NCBI RefSeq assembly: GCF_024160875.1
Contig: NZ_JAIULA010000026.1
Coordinates: forward strand, 1 to 37,742
Direction of reading: 5' to 3'
Length of the DNA stretch: 37,742 bases
DNA from: Ligilactobacillus ubinensis
GTDB lineage: Bacteria; Bacillota; Bacilli; Lactobacillales; Lactobacillaceae
In this document: positions 16,164-24,392 of the stretch, in pieces
Position numbering within the stretch: position 1 is the stretch's first letter
How the letters are laid out: the number at the start of each line of letters is the position of its first letter
Notes under the pieces: model-generated
The model's input: the letters and a program-made list of their open reading frames with translations, nothing else
The model's database searches: none
Told to the model about the DNA's origin: nothing
Translations under genes and position numbers: made by a program

Positions 16164-17123
16164 TTAATTTTTGGAAAAGAGTTGTGTCAAACTTTGCATA
16201 AACTCTGCTAAAAATTTCTGTGTATTTACATTAACTGCAACTTTGGTATGGGTTGCAGGTAGATTAATGCGAGTTTCATCACCAATTGTTCTGCCAGCAA
16301 AAGGAGCCTTAGTGTCAACTTTCATATTTAAGTCTAATGTAGATACTAAACTAGGTTCGACAGCAACAGCGACGGCCAAAGGATCATGAAGTGCGCATCC
16401 ACCAAGGTGAGGACTAGTTACTTTATATGCTTCAATGTAATAATCAACGATATCTGCATATTTTTCACCGGCTGTTGTTGCTAATGCACGCCATGTACTT
16501 GTTTCGTTTGTCGTTAATAGTGTTCTGGTTGTAACATCTAAGCCAACCATAGTTAAGTTAAGGTTGCTTCTGAAAACTTGATTAGCTGCAATAGGATCTT
16601 GATTAATATTAGCTTCAGTTACGGGGGTAACATTGCCAGGAACCGTTAAAGCACCACCCATAAGAGTAACGTTACCAATTAAATCAACAATACTAGGATC
16701 TTTGTTAATGGCAGCAGCAAGATTAGTTAATGGGCCAGTTGGAACAATGATTAAGTCTTTTTTATAAGTGTGTGCTGATTCAATTAGAAAATCAACGCCA
16801 TTCATTTTTTCTACAGGACGACTTGCTTTTTTCAAGGCGACTTCACCAACCCCATTGACGCCATGGATTTGAGCACTGATAGGCATTACTTCAAAATGGG
16901 ATGTTGTAGATGAATGTGATAATCCAGTAAATACAGGTACTTCTTTATGCCCTAATAGCTCTAAAAGGTTCAGACTGTTTTGTGCGGCTCGTTCAACTAA
17001 GACATTACCATATGAGCTGACGATACCGATTAATTCACTTTCTGGGGTTGCTAAAGCATAGGCAATGGCAAGTGCATCGTCTATTCCTGTATCTAAATCC
17101 AAAATCATTTTATATTTAGACAT
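16164..17123 (-). CDS. Inosine-uridine preferring nucleoside hydrolase
   Basis: IUNH family, 319 aa. The N-terminal calcium-binding Asp cluster 'LDLDTGIDDALAIAYAL' is intact. 'VPTGPLTNLAAAI', 'VTLMGGALTVPGNVTPVTEANINQDPIAA' (active-site Asn and Asp) and the C-terminal 'LHDPLAVAVAV' (metal-binding Asp and catalytic-region His) follow in order. It hydrolyses the N-glycosidic bond of ribonucleosides to base and ribose. Base preference (Rih types) cannot be decided. AAAGGAGC lies seven bases before the ATG. It probably forms an operon with the small membrane protein behind it. Confidence 0.93.
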   Translation of the reverse strand: MSKYKMILDLDTGIDDALAIAYALATPESELIGIVSSYGNVLVERAAQNSLNLLELLGHKEVPVFTGLSHSSTTSHFEVMPISAQIHGVNGVGEVALKKASRPVEKMNGVDFLIESAHTYKKDLIIVPTGPLTNLAAAINKDPSIVDLIGNVTLMGGALTVPGNVTPVTEANINQDPIAANQVFRSNLNLTMVGLDVTTRTLLTTNETSTWRALATTAGEKYADIVDYYIEAYKVTSPHLGGCALHDPLAVAVAVEPSLVSTLDLNMKVDTKAPFAGRTIGDETRINLPATHTKVAVNVNTQKFLAEFMQSLTQLFSKN

Positions 17124-17153
17124 ACTAATGCTCCTTTGCTAATTATTAACCTT

Positions 17154-17181
17154 AGTGTATCAAAAATGAAAGAAGTTGTAA
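17154..17181 (-). promoter_or_regulatory. Promoter of the nucleoside hydrolase gene
   Basis: Read leftward: -35 TTACAA (17176-17181), 16-bp spacer, -10 TACACT (17154-17159). Confidence 0.45.
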
Positions 17182-17229
17182 CGCATTTTAGAAAAATATT
17201 CAAAATTAGCTAAGATATAGCAGATAATA

Positions 17230-17259
17230 TTGTCGAAATAAGAATAAATAGGGTATGAT
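17230..17259 (+). promoter_or_regulatory. Candidate promoter of the DUF3013-prmA-rsmE operon
   Basis: -35 TTGTCG (17230-17235), 18-bp spacer, -10 TATGAT (17254-17259), about 44 bases before the first start codon. Confidence 0.4.
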
Positions 17260-17302
17260 AAACTTGGTATATTATAAAGAATACTTTTAAGGAAGTGATA
17301 CA

Positions 17303-17782
17303 ATGGTACAGACAGATTTATTTAGCTTTTTAGATGCAGGAATAAGAAAACTTAATTTTGCTGGTGATTTTGATTTAACTTGGCAAAAAAAAGAACGTAC
17401 TTTTACAATTGAGATAACTTTTTATGCTGAAAACAGTTCTCAAAGCCAAATAGCAGATGTGCAAGGTGTAGTATCGAACGAACCATTTATTACATTTGTG
17501 GATGCAATTTTATTGTTTGATGAAACACGTGAGCAATACATTGAGGAAGATGAATATTTAGTTTGCTTGCCTTTTAATGGGAAGCAAGGGTGGAGTTTAG
17601 CTCAAGGAAAAGCTTTTTTCAGTTATCTCCAAGAAATATTAGATGTAGGTCAGTCTAATTTGTTGGATTTTTTGAATGAACCAGCAGCTGATATATTTGA
17701 ACTAGTATTTGATAAAGAAAAATTTGCGACACTAATTGCTCAGAATTCAGAAACTGAACGGTTAGTTTACCCTAAATTTTAG
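17303..17782 (+). CDS. DUF3013 family protein
   Basis: 159-aa acidic cytoplasmic protein. The pattern 'FDLTWQKKERTFTIEITF', 'DAILLFDETREQYIEEDEYLVCLPFNGKQGWS' and 'LLDFLNEPAADIFELVFD' matches the DUF3013 family of Lactobacillales, which is usually found directly upstream of prmA, as here. The function is unknown. It has a good ribosome site (AGGAAGTGAT). It is 17 bases before prmA, probably the first gene of the operon. Confidence 0.85.
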   Translation: MVQTDLFSFLDAGIRKLNFAGDFDLTWQKKERTFTIEITFYAENSSQSQIADVQGVVSNEPFITFVDAILLFDETREQYIEEDEYLVCLPFNGKQGWSLAQGKAFFSYLQEILDVGQSNLLDFLNEPAADIFELVFDKEKFATLIAQNSETERLVYPKF

Positions 17783-17799
17783 AGTGAGGTTGATATAAT

Positions 17800-18681
17800 T
17801 TGAAATGGACTAAGCTAGTAGTACAAACAACTAACGAAGCCATAGATGCAGTAACAAATATTTTGATGGAAAATGGGGCTGAAGGAGTACAGATAGATGA
17901 TAGCAATGGATTAATGAACATTGCAGTAATTACGTATTTTTCAGTCGACATAAACAGCGATGAGTTTACCTATGAGTTACAAGCAAAAATTAATAATTTA
18001 ACAAAATATGGTCTTAATCCAGGCAAAGCTAAGGTGGAGTTAACGACAGTTGACGATGAAAGTTGGGATAAAGTTTGGGAAAAGTATTATCATCCAACCC
18101 GAGTGACACGATATTTGACAGTGGTTCCTAGTTGGAAGAAATATCAAACTCAAAAACCTGAACAAAAAATTATTCGGCTTAATCCAGGTAAAGCGTTTGG
18201 AACAGGAACGCATCCTACAACAAGACTAATTTTGCAAGCTTTGGAGATGGAAATCAGAGGAGAAGAAAGTGTCTATGATGTCGGCACTGGTTCAGGTGTT
18301 TTGAGTATTGCAGCACTGCTTTTAGGTGCTAAGAGAGTTCAAGCATTTGATGTTGATAGTGATGCATTAGCTTCAGCAAAACTTAATTTTGATTTGAATC
18401 CTATTGCTAAAGAAATCAAGTTAGTTGAAAATGATCTTTTAAAGGGAATAGATGCTAAAGTGGATTTAATTGTAGCTAATATCTTGCCAGAGTTTCTGAT
18501 ACCATTAACACCACAAGCATTTAATTGTTTATCAGCAGGTGGTAAATATATTGTATCAGGGATAATTAGTGATCAAAAGAATACGATGATAGCATGCTTG
18601 CATAAAAATGGTTTTGAAATTGATGAAATTTTAAATATTAAAGATTGGTATGCAATTAGTGCACATGTACCGACTGCATAA
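17800..18681 (+). CDS. prmA: Ribosomal protein L11 methyltransferase
   Basis: 293 aa. The N-terminal L11-binding ferredoxin-like domain (about 1-100) is followed by 'ESWDKVWEKYYHPTRV', then the SAM-binding core with 'LNPGKAFGTGTHPTTRL' and motif I 'YDVGTGSGVLSIAALLLGA', and the 'DLIVANILPEFLIPL' catalytic-site loop. It trimethylates L11 residues in E. coli; the modification in lactobacilli is assumed similar. It starts at TTG (17800) after GTGAGGTTGAT. Confidence 0.96.
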   Translation: MKWTKLVVQTTNEAIDAVTNILMENGAEGVQIDDSNGLMNIAVITYFSVDINSDEFTYELQAKINNLTKYGLNPGKAKVELTTVDDESWDKVWEKYYHPTRVTRYLTVVPSWKKYQTQKPEQKIIRLNPGKAFGTGTHPTTRLILQALEMEIRGEESVYDVGTGSGVLSIAALLLGAKRVQAFDVDSDALASAKLNFDLNPIAKEIKLVENDLLKGIDAKVDLIVANILPEFLIPLTPQAFNCLSAGGKYIVSGIISDQKNTMIACLHKNGFEIDEILNIKDWYAISAHVPTA

Positions 18682-18703
18682 TTTCAAAGAATAGGTGAGG
18701 TAT

Positions 18704-19450
18704 ATGCAACGATATTTTCTGACAACACCATTAGCAGCTGCGGAACTGATTTTGCCAGTTGAGATGTATAAGCATGCGATAACAGTGTTGCGAATGAAGA
18801 TTGGAACAACTTTTGAAGTAGTGACACCAGATGAAGTAATACACTGTATGAAGCTTGTAGCCATAAAAAATAAACAGGCGATTGCAGTTGAAGTAAAAAA
18901 TTATAAAAATAATGTTGAACTACCAGTTGATGCAACAATAATATGTGGCTTGCCCAAAGGAGATAAGGCAGATTTTATTGTTCAAAAAGGAACAGAGTTA
19001 GGAGCTAAACACTTTATATTCTTTGAAAGTGATTATTCAATTGCCAAATGGGATAAAAAAAAGGTTGCAAAGAAGTTAACGCGCTTATCTAAGATTGCTC
19101 AAGGAGCAGCTGAACAATCACATCGCTTGGTTATTCCTACTGTTGAATATTTAGAAGACTTAGCCCAATTAATTGTTCCCAATGCAACAACTTGTATAAC
19201 TGCGTACGAAGAAGAGGCAAAAAAAGGTGAAGCTTCAAAGTTTTCAAAATTGGTAACAAATTTAAAAAGCAAAGATAAAGAAAACATCTTTGCCGTTTTT
19301 GGACCTGAGGGTGGAATTTCAAAACAAGAAATTAAAATATTAGTTGATAAGGGATTTATTGCGGTTGGATTAGGTCCACGAATTATGCGTGCAGAAACAG
19401 CACCGCTGTATTTTTTAGCGGCATTATCCTTTGGGCTAGAATTAGCGTGA
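18704..19450 (+). CDS. rsmE: 16S rRNA (uracil(1498)-N3)-methyltransferase
   Basis: 248 aa, SPOUT class. It has an N-terminal PUA-like domain (about 1-70) and then the knotted methyltransferase domain with 'GLPKGDKADFIVQKGTELGA', 'SKIAQGAAEQSHR', 'FGPEGGISKQEI' and 'GLGPRIMRAETAPLYFLAAL'. It methylates U1498 in helix 44 of 16S rRNA. ATG 18704 is chosen because AGGTGAGG just before it is the ribosome site; the in-frame GTG at 18695 is inside that site. It follows prmA by 22 bases, the usual prmA-rsmE pair. Confidence 0.96.
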   Translation: MQRYFLTTPLAAAELILPVEMYKHAITVLRMKIGTTFEVVTPDEVIHCMKLVAIKNKQAIAVEVKNYKNNVELPVDATIICGLPKGDKADFIVQKGTELGAKHFIFFESDYSIAKWDKKKVAKKLTRLSKIAQGAAEQSHRLVIPTVEYLEDLAQLIVPNATTCITAYEEEAKKGEASKFSKLVTNLKSKDKENIFAVFGPEGGISKQEIKILVDKGFIAVGLGPRIMRAETAPLYFLAALSFGLELA

Positions 19451-19505
19451 AAATTAGAGTAAAATAAATATAATAATTTCTTTAAAGTGAGGATTAATTA
19501 AATAT

Positions 19506-19838
19506 ATGCAAAATCAAATAAGACAAATTTTTTCATTACGGACACTTTGGTATTTGGCGTTTGCAGCAACATTTTCTTTTCTGATACCAATTATTTATGA
19601 AAGTATGAATGCTACAGATGTCACAGAAATAGAATTCATTTTATTTGGATTTAATGCTTTATTTGCTGTAATAGTTGGATTGGCAGCAGGGAAATTGAAT
19701 CATAGTATAATCTTCGTTCTATTTTTCCCAGTAATGTTTGCACTAACATATAGCTTGTTTTTTGATAGCTATGTACATTATTTTACGTATGTATATTTAA
19801 TTTTAACATTACTAGCGTATGGAGTAACTAAGGACTAG
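19506..19838 (+). CDS. Small membrane protein between rsmE and rel, unknown function
   Basis: 110 aa with three or four membrane segments (about residues 13-32, 43-61, 66-85, 89-106). No family was recognised. A conserved-looking neighbourhood (prmA-rsmE-this-rel) and ordinary base composition suggest a real gene. The ribosome site (GAGG) is 13 bases from the ATG, so translation may be weak. A link to stringent response or membrane stress would be speculation. Confidence 0.7.
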   Translation: MQNQIRQIFSLRTLWYLAFAATFSFLIPIIYESMNATDVTEIEFILFGFNALFAVIVGLAAGKLNHSIIFVLFFPVMFALTYSLFFDSYVHYFTYVYLILTLLAYGVTKD

Positions 19839-19874
19839 ATTTAGCAAAATAATATTTTCATTATTAAATTAAAT

Positions 19875-19945
19875 GGAAAGCTGGTATGAATGGTAGCGCG
19901 AAGCGTAGTGTATAGATGCGAAATAGTGCTCATTTTCCAGCTTCC
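19875..19945 (+). promoter_or_regulatory. Long imperfect hairpin in the rel leader
   Basis: GGAAAGCTGG (19875-19884) pairs with CCAGCTTCC (19937-19945) with one bulge. Inside, AGCGC can pair with GTGCT and GCGT with ATGC (G-U included), giving a roughly 71-base stem with internal loops. It ends about 46 bases before the rel start codon. No T run follows, so it is not a simple terminator. It may be a regulatory leader or a mRNA-stability element. Confidence 0.4.
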
Positions 19946-19991
19946 TTTGTTATATAGAGACATTATTACAGGTTATAGGGGTGAAACATAT

Positions 19992-22217
19992 ATGGAAAAA
20001 GAAGTAATTTGGACAGCAGATGATGTTATCAAGATGTGCAAAGAATATATGAATGAAGAACACGTTAAATTTGTGCAAAAGGCATATGATTTTGCGGCAT
20101 ATGTTCATAAGGAACAAAGTAGGCAATCAGGAGAACCATATATTATTCATCCGATTCAAGTTGCAGGGATTTTAGCAGATTTAAAAATGGATCCTGCAAC
20201 GGTAAGCGCAGGTTTTTTGCATGATGTTGTTGAAGATACAAAAGTAACGTTAGGTGATGTAGATGAACTTTTTGGCAAAGAAGTTGAAGTTATTGTTGAC
20301 GGTGTAACCAAACTTAGCAAAATTCGGTATAAATCACATCAAGAGCAGTTGGCGGAGAATCATCGGAAGTTGCTATTAGCAATGTCGAAGGATTTACGTG
20401 TTATTATTGTAAAATTAGCAGATAGATTACATAATATGCGAACGCTTAGCCATTTACGCCCTGATAAACAAAGACGGATTGCTAATGAAACTTTGGAAAT
20501 ATATGCACCGTTAGCGGAAAGACTAGGTATTAGTACGGTAAAATGGGAACTAGAGGATGCATCGTTACGTTATTTAAATCCACAACAGTATTATCGAATT
20601 GCACATCTTATGAATTCACGTCGTGAAGAAAGAGTTCAATATATTGATGAGGTGATTGTAGAAATAAAGAGTGCTATCAAAGATTTAGATATAGATTGTA
20701 GTATCTATGGACGACCAAAACATATTTATTCGATTTATCATAAAATGCGTGACTTGCATAAACAATTCAGTGAAATATATGATTTATTAGCTGTAAGAGT
20801 GATTACTAGATCAATTAAGGATTGTTATGCGGTCTTGGGTGCAATTCATACTCGTTGGACACCAATGCCAGGCAGATTTAAAGATTATATTGCAATGCCC
20901 AAAGCAAATATGTATCAATCATTACATACAACTGTGATTGGACCTAAAGGAAAACCATTTGAAGTCCAGATAAGAACAGAAGAAATGCATCGTGTTGCTG
21001 AATATGGTATTGCTGCTCATTGGGCATATAAAGAAGGGAAAACAGACGTTGTTGATAGAACATCGACGGGAGACAAGTTAAACCTTTTAAAAGAAATTAT
21101 TGAGTTTCAAAAAGAAGCAACAGATGCAAATGACTTTATGACAAGTGTTAAAGGTGACTTGTTTGGTGATCGAGTTTATGTTTTTACGCCTAAGGGGGAT
21201 GTTTTTGAATTACCTAAGGGTGCGGGACCTTTAGATATGGCATACACCATTCATACAGAAATTGGAAATCACACGAGTGGCGCTAAAGTCAATGGCAAAA
21301 TAGTGCCACTAGATTATCAAGTTAAAAATGGTGATATTGTTGAAATCATGACATCACAAAATTCGGCAGGACCTAGTCGTGATTGGCTTGATTTAGTGCA
21401 TACAAACAAAGCGCATAATAAAATAAAACGTTTTTTCAAGTTGCGTGATCGAGAGGAAAATATTATTCACGGGCGAGAAGTTTTAAGTACAGCACTTGAG
21501 GAGGCTGGATTTAAAGTAAATGAAATTTTGACTCCTGATAATTTAAAACGAGCTTATGAGAAAAAACATTTGACAACAGCTGATGATTTATATGCTGCAA
21601 TTGGTTTTGGAGAAATGCAAACAGCTGGTATTATTAATACATTAACTGAGAAAATTAGAACACAACAAGAAATTGAACGTAAAAAAGAACAACAACGTGT
21701 CTTGTTAGAAGAGCACCAAGAATTAGAGAGCAGTTCTCCAGCGGTTAATGAGAAAAAAAAGGCCGAAGAAGGCGTTTTAATTGAAGGCATTGATAATATG
21801 TTGGTTCGTTTGAGTCATTGTTGTAGTCCGATTCCTGGGGATAAAATTGTTGGATATATAACAAAAGGAAGAGGTGTTTCAGTTCATCGAGTGGATTGCC
21901 CTAACATTCGTAGCGCAGAAAATAATGGGACAAGACTAATTGATGTAACTTGGAATGTTATTCCAGATAATCGTAAGTATTATGATGCAGATTTAGAGAT
22001 TCAAGGTTACAATCGTTCAGGCTTATTAAATGATATTTTACAATCAATTAATAACACTACCAGAAATCTAAATTCTATTAATGGTCGCGTTGATCATAAT
22101 AAAATGGCAGTTATTACAGCTACAGTAGGAATAAGAGATTTAGAACATTTAGATCGTGTTATGAATAGTATAAAGAATATCCAAGATGTTTATCTGGTTA
22201 AACGAACTATTCATTAA
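19992..22217 (+). CDS. rel: Bifunctional (p)ppGpp synthetase/hydrolase Rel
   Basis: 741 aa, full-length RSH protein. HD hydrolase domain (about 20-190) with intact 'GFLHDVVEDT' and 'KLADRLHNMRTL', so hydrolysis should be active. Synthetase domain (about 220-370) with 'GRFKDYIAMPKANMYQSLHT' and 'EYGIAAHWAYKEG'. TGS domain (about 390-450, 'VFTPKGDVFELPKG'), a zinc-finger-like domain with 'LSHCCSPIPGDKIVGY' and 'HRVDCPN', and a C-terminal ACT domain. It makes (p)ppGpp on ribosomes carrying uncharged tRNA and degrades it otherwise. ATG 19992 is chosen for its AGGGGTGAAA site and because the family begins there; the open frame upstream to 19890 encodes no conserved sequence. dtd follows, the common rel-dtd pair. 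Confidence 0.97.
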   Translation: MEKEVIWTADDVIKMCKEYMNEEHVKFVQKAYDFAAYVHKEQSRQSGEPYIIHPIQVAGILADLKMDPATVSAGFLHDVVEDTKVTLGDVDELFGKEVEVIVDGVTKLSKIRYKSHQEQLAENHRKLLLAMSKDLRVIIVKLADRLHNMRTLSHLRPDKQRRIANETLEIYAPLAERLGISTVKWELEDASLRYLNPQQYYRIAHLMNSRREERVQYIDEVIVEIKSAIKDLDIDCSIYGRPKHIYSIYHKMRDLHKQFSEIYDLLAVRVITRSIKDCYAVLGAIHTRWTPMPGRFKDYIAMPKANMYQSLHTTVIGPKGKPFEVQIRTEEMHRVAEYGIAAHWAYKEGKTDVVDRTSTGDKLNLLKEIIEFQKEATDANDFMTSVKGDLFGDRVYVFTPKGDVFELPKGAGPLDMAYTIHTEIGNHTSGAKVNGKIVPLDYQVKNGDIVEIMTSQNSAGPSRDWLDLVHTNKAHNKIKRFFKLRDREENIIHGREVLSTALEEAGFKVNEILTPDNLKRAYEKKHLTTADDLYAAIGFGEMQTAGIINTLTEKIRTQQEIERKKEQQRVLLEEHQELESSSPAVNEKKKAEEGVLIEGIDNMLVRLSHCCSPIPGDKIVGYITKGRGVSVHRVDCPNIRSAENNGTRLIDVTWNVIPDNRKYYDADLEIQGYNRSGLLNDILQSINNTTRNLNSINGRVDHNKMAVITATVGIRDLEHLDRVMNSIKNIQDVYLVKRTIH

Positions 22218-22239
22218 TTTTGAGAGAGAGGAATGTTTG

Positions 22240-22695
22240 ATGCGAGTTGTTTTACAAAGAGTTAATGATGCTAGTGTGTCAGTAAAAGGACAAATTATTG
22301 GTAAAATCAATCACGGAATAGTCCTTCTAGTTGGATTTACAAAAGGTGACACAAGCGCGCAAATAGATTATTTGGTGCATAAAATTGTGAATGCACGTAT
22401 TTTTGAAGATTCAGAAGGTAAAATGAATTTAAATCTAAAGCAGATCCATGGACAAATTTTATCGATTTCACAATTTACGCTGTATGCAGAAACTAGAAAA
22501 GGAAATCGACCGAGTTTTACCCAGGCACAAAAACCTGAAATGGCATTGATAAATTATGATGAATTTAATAAAAAACTCAGAGAACAGGGAGTAATAGTTG
22601 AAACTGGAAAATTTGGTGCAGATATGAAGGTACAATTAGTAAATGATGGTCCCGTTACAATTATATACGAGGAATCTGCGGTAGAAAAAAAGTAA
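22240..22695 (+). CDS. dtd: D-aminoacyl-tRNA deacylase
   Basis: 151 aa, standard length. It starts MRVVLQRV and contains the two signature motifs, 'SQFTLYA' and 'NDGPVTI' (the cross-subunit Gly-cisPro element). It removes D-amino acids, and Gly from tRNA-Ala, mischarged on tRNA. ATG 22240 is preferred (GAGAGAGG site); the frame is open further upstream but overlaps rel. It lies 22 bases after rel, probably co-transcribed. Confidence 0.96.
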   Translation: MRVVLQRVNDASVSVKGQIIGKINHGIVLLVGFTKGDTSAQIDYLVHKIVNARIFEDSEGKMNLNLKQIHGQILSISQFTLYAETRKGNRPSFTQAQKPEMALINYDEFNKKLREQGVIVETGKFGADMKVQLVNDGPVTIIYEESAVEKK

Positions 22696-22714
22696 TAGAG
22701 ATGAGGTGAAGAAA

Positions 22715-23656
22715 ATGACTTTACTTTCATTAGAGTCTGCAGCAAAAAACCTATGTATAAAAACAGGTGGGTTTGTGCCGACGACTTTCGGGTTACAGGT
22801 TTTAAGAGAGAGATTGGTATTAGAACAAAAACAGTCTGTGTATTTACACCCAGTTAAATTTATAGATGAAATTGTAGAAGTACCTGAATTACCTGCAATT
22901 AAGTTAAGGATTATGTTACCGGTTGATGTAAAAAAGGACGAAAAATTACCTGTATTGCTATATATTCATGGTGGTCAATTTGTTACAGGTGATGCGATAA
23001 CTTATAATAAGCTATTGCGAGAATTAACTCAAAGAGCAAGAGTATGTCTTCTTTTTCCTGAATATAGTTTGGCTCCTGAATATAAGGCACCGACGCAACT
23101 GCGTCAAATTGAAACTGTGTATGATAAATTAACAGATTTTGCAACGCGTTATCCGCTTGACTTAAAGCGAATATTGGTAACAGGTGATGATGTTGGTGGC
23201 GGGTTAGCAGTAAGCCTAGGTTTAGCGATTAAAAAAAAGCAGTTGCCTATTTATAAGATGTTGCTTTTTTACCCAGTTGTTAATGCGTATTTTGATACGC
23301 AATCATATGTAAGTTTTGCAGGTGGCTATTATTTAACTAGAGAACAGATGAAATGGTCGTATAAGCAGTATCATGGACTTATTGATATGGAAGATACTTG
23401 TATTTCACCATTGCGTGCTACCCTTGAAGACTTGCGAAACTTGCCGGAAACTTTGATTATAACTGCGGAAGCAGATGTAGTAAGAGATGAAGCAGAGTCA
23501 TTAGCACGTAAAATGCGAGATGCAGGAGTTAATGTTTCACAAATTCGTTTTCAAGGGATTATTCATGATTTTGTTAGTTTACATATACTTGATAAAACAA
23601 ATGCATGTAGATTAGCAATGAATATTGCTGTTGATTGGCTAAAATATGCAGAGTAA
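22715..23656 (+). CDS. HSL-family alpha/beta hydrolase with Asp in place of the nucleophile Ser
   Basis: 313 aa. The hormone-sensitive-lipase/esterase fold is clear: the oxyanion motif HGG in 'LLYIHGGQFVTGD', then 'PEYSLAPEYKAPTQL', the acid in 'ITAEADVVRDEAES', and the catalytic His in 'GIIHDFVSL'. The nucleophile elbow, normally GDSAGG or GDSxGG, reads GDDVGG here: Asp stands where Ser should be. Codon GAT differs from any Ser codon by two bases, so it is unlikely to be a read error. The protein may be inactive, use Asp as nucleophile as dehalogenases and epoxide hydrolases do, or bind a ligand only. ATG 22715 follows GAGGTGA; the GTG at 22706 is inside that site. It probably belongs to the rel-dtd transcript. 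Confidence 0.88.
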   Translation: MTLLSLESAAKNLCIKTGGFVPTTFGLQVLRERLVLEQKQSVYLHPVKFIDEIVEVPELPAIKLRIMLPVDVKKDEKLPVLLYIHGGQFVTGDAITYNKLLRELTQRARVCLLFPEYSLAPEYKAPTQLRQIETVYDKLTDFATRYPLDLKRILVTGDDVGGGLAVSLGLAIKKKQLPIYKMLLFYPVVNAYFDTQSYVSFAGGYYLTREQMKWSYKQYHGLIDMEDTCISPLRATLEDLRNLPETLIITAEADVVRDEAESLARKMRDAGVNVSQIRFQGIIHDFVSLHILDKTNACRLAMNIAVDWLKYAE

Positions 23657-23686
23657 TAGAATTCTAATTTAGAAATGGAGAGTAAA

Positions 23687-24307
23687 ATGTATCAAACGTA
23701 TTTTTGGGATTTTGATGGGACACTTTTTGATACTTACAAAGTAATGAAAAAAGCATTTAGTCAAGCTTTTTTGAGACAAGGTGTAAAGATAGAGACAAAA
23801 GAATGTTATTCACTGATGCGCCGTTATTCTCTAGGTTATACATACGCTCATTTTTTTACTCTGTATCCTGATATTAATGTAGATAAAGTAAAAACTGATT
23901 TTAGAAGAATTGAGGAAAGCATGTTAGCGCAGGTAATGCCTTTTGATGGAGCAATAGAGGTTTGTCAGGCTATTATAGCAAGAGGAGGGCAGAATTTTTT
24001 ATTGACCCACCGAGATCAAGTTGCATGGGATTTGTTAAAGAAATTCAAGATGGAAAGTGATTTTACGGGAGGTATAACACAGAAACTTAATTTTCCACGA
24101 AAACCGGACCCAACTTCGTTAAACTATCTATGCCAGAAATATCAGATTGATAAGAAAAGTGCGGTAATGGTAGGTGACCGTGTCTTAGATGTTGAGGCAG
24201 GACATAATGCAAAAATGGCTAGTATTTTGTTTGATTATGATTGTTTAATTGAGGAAGACATTATGCCAGACAAAAGAGTAACCAAGTTACATGATATTTT
24301 AGAATAG
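23687..24307 (+). CDS. HAD-family phosphatase, phosphoglycolate phosphatase-like
   Basis: 206 aa with the full set of haloacid dehalogenase motifs: 'FWDFDGTLFDT' (nucleophile Asp and acid Asp), 'FLLTHRD' (motif II Thr), 'RKPDP' (motif III Lys) and 'MVGDRVLDVEAG' (motif IV Asp pair). A helical cap of type C1 (about residues 20-85) lies between motifs I and II. The substrate is unknown; such proteins dephosphorylate small sugar or nucleotide phosphates. ATG 23687 is preferred because GGAG lies at 23677-23680; the upstream ATG at 23675 overlaps it. It is the last gene before a bidirectional terminator. Confidence 0.88.
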   Translation: MYQTYFWDFDGTLFDTYKVMKKAFSQAFLRQGVKIETKECYSLMRRYSLGYTYAHFFTLYPDINVDKVKTDFRRIEESMLAQVMPFDGAIEVCQAIIARGGQNFLLTHRDQVAWDLLKKFKMESDFTGGITQKLNFPRKPDPTSLNYLCQKYQIDKKSAVMVGDRVLDVEAGHNAKMASILFDYDCLIEEDIMPDKRVTKLHDILE

Positions 24308-24308
24308 T

Positions 24309-24387
24309 AAAAGCGATTAAGTTTGAGATTAATGTTAAATTATCGTGTGAGAGATAATTTAGCAGTTCATTAAACTTAATCGCTTTT
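24309..24387. terminator. Nested bidirectional terminator between convergent units
   Basis: AAAAGCGATTAAGTTT (24309-24324) pairs perfectly over 16 bp with AAACTTAATCGCTTTT (24372-24387). Inside, TAAATTATC (24336-24344) pairs with GATAATTTA (24353-24361). A/T ends on both sides let it act on both strands, for the HAD gene (+) and the amidase operon (-). Confidence 0.85.
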
Positions 24388-24392
24388 ATTGA

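Noticed and set aside
19890-19991. N-terminal extension of Rel from a GTG at 19890
   Set aside because: The added 34 residues are not family-like and their sequence is better explained as a structured leader. The ATG at 19992 has a strong ribosome site.
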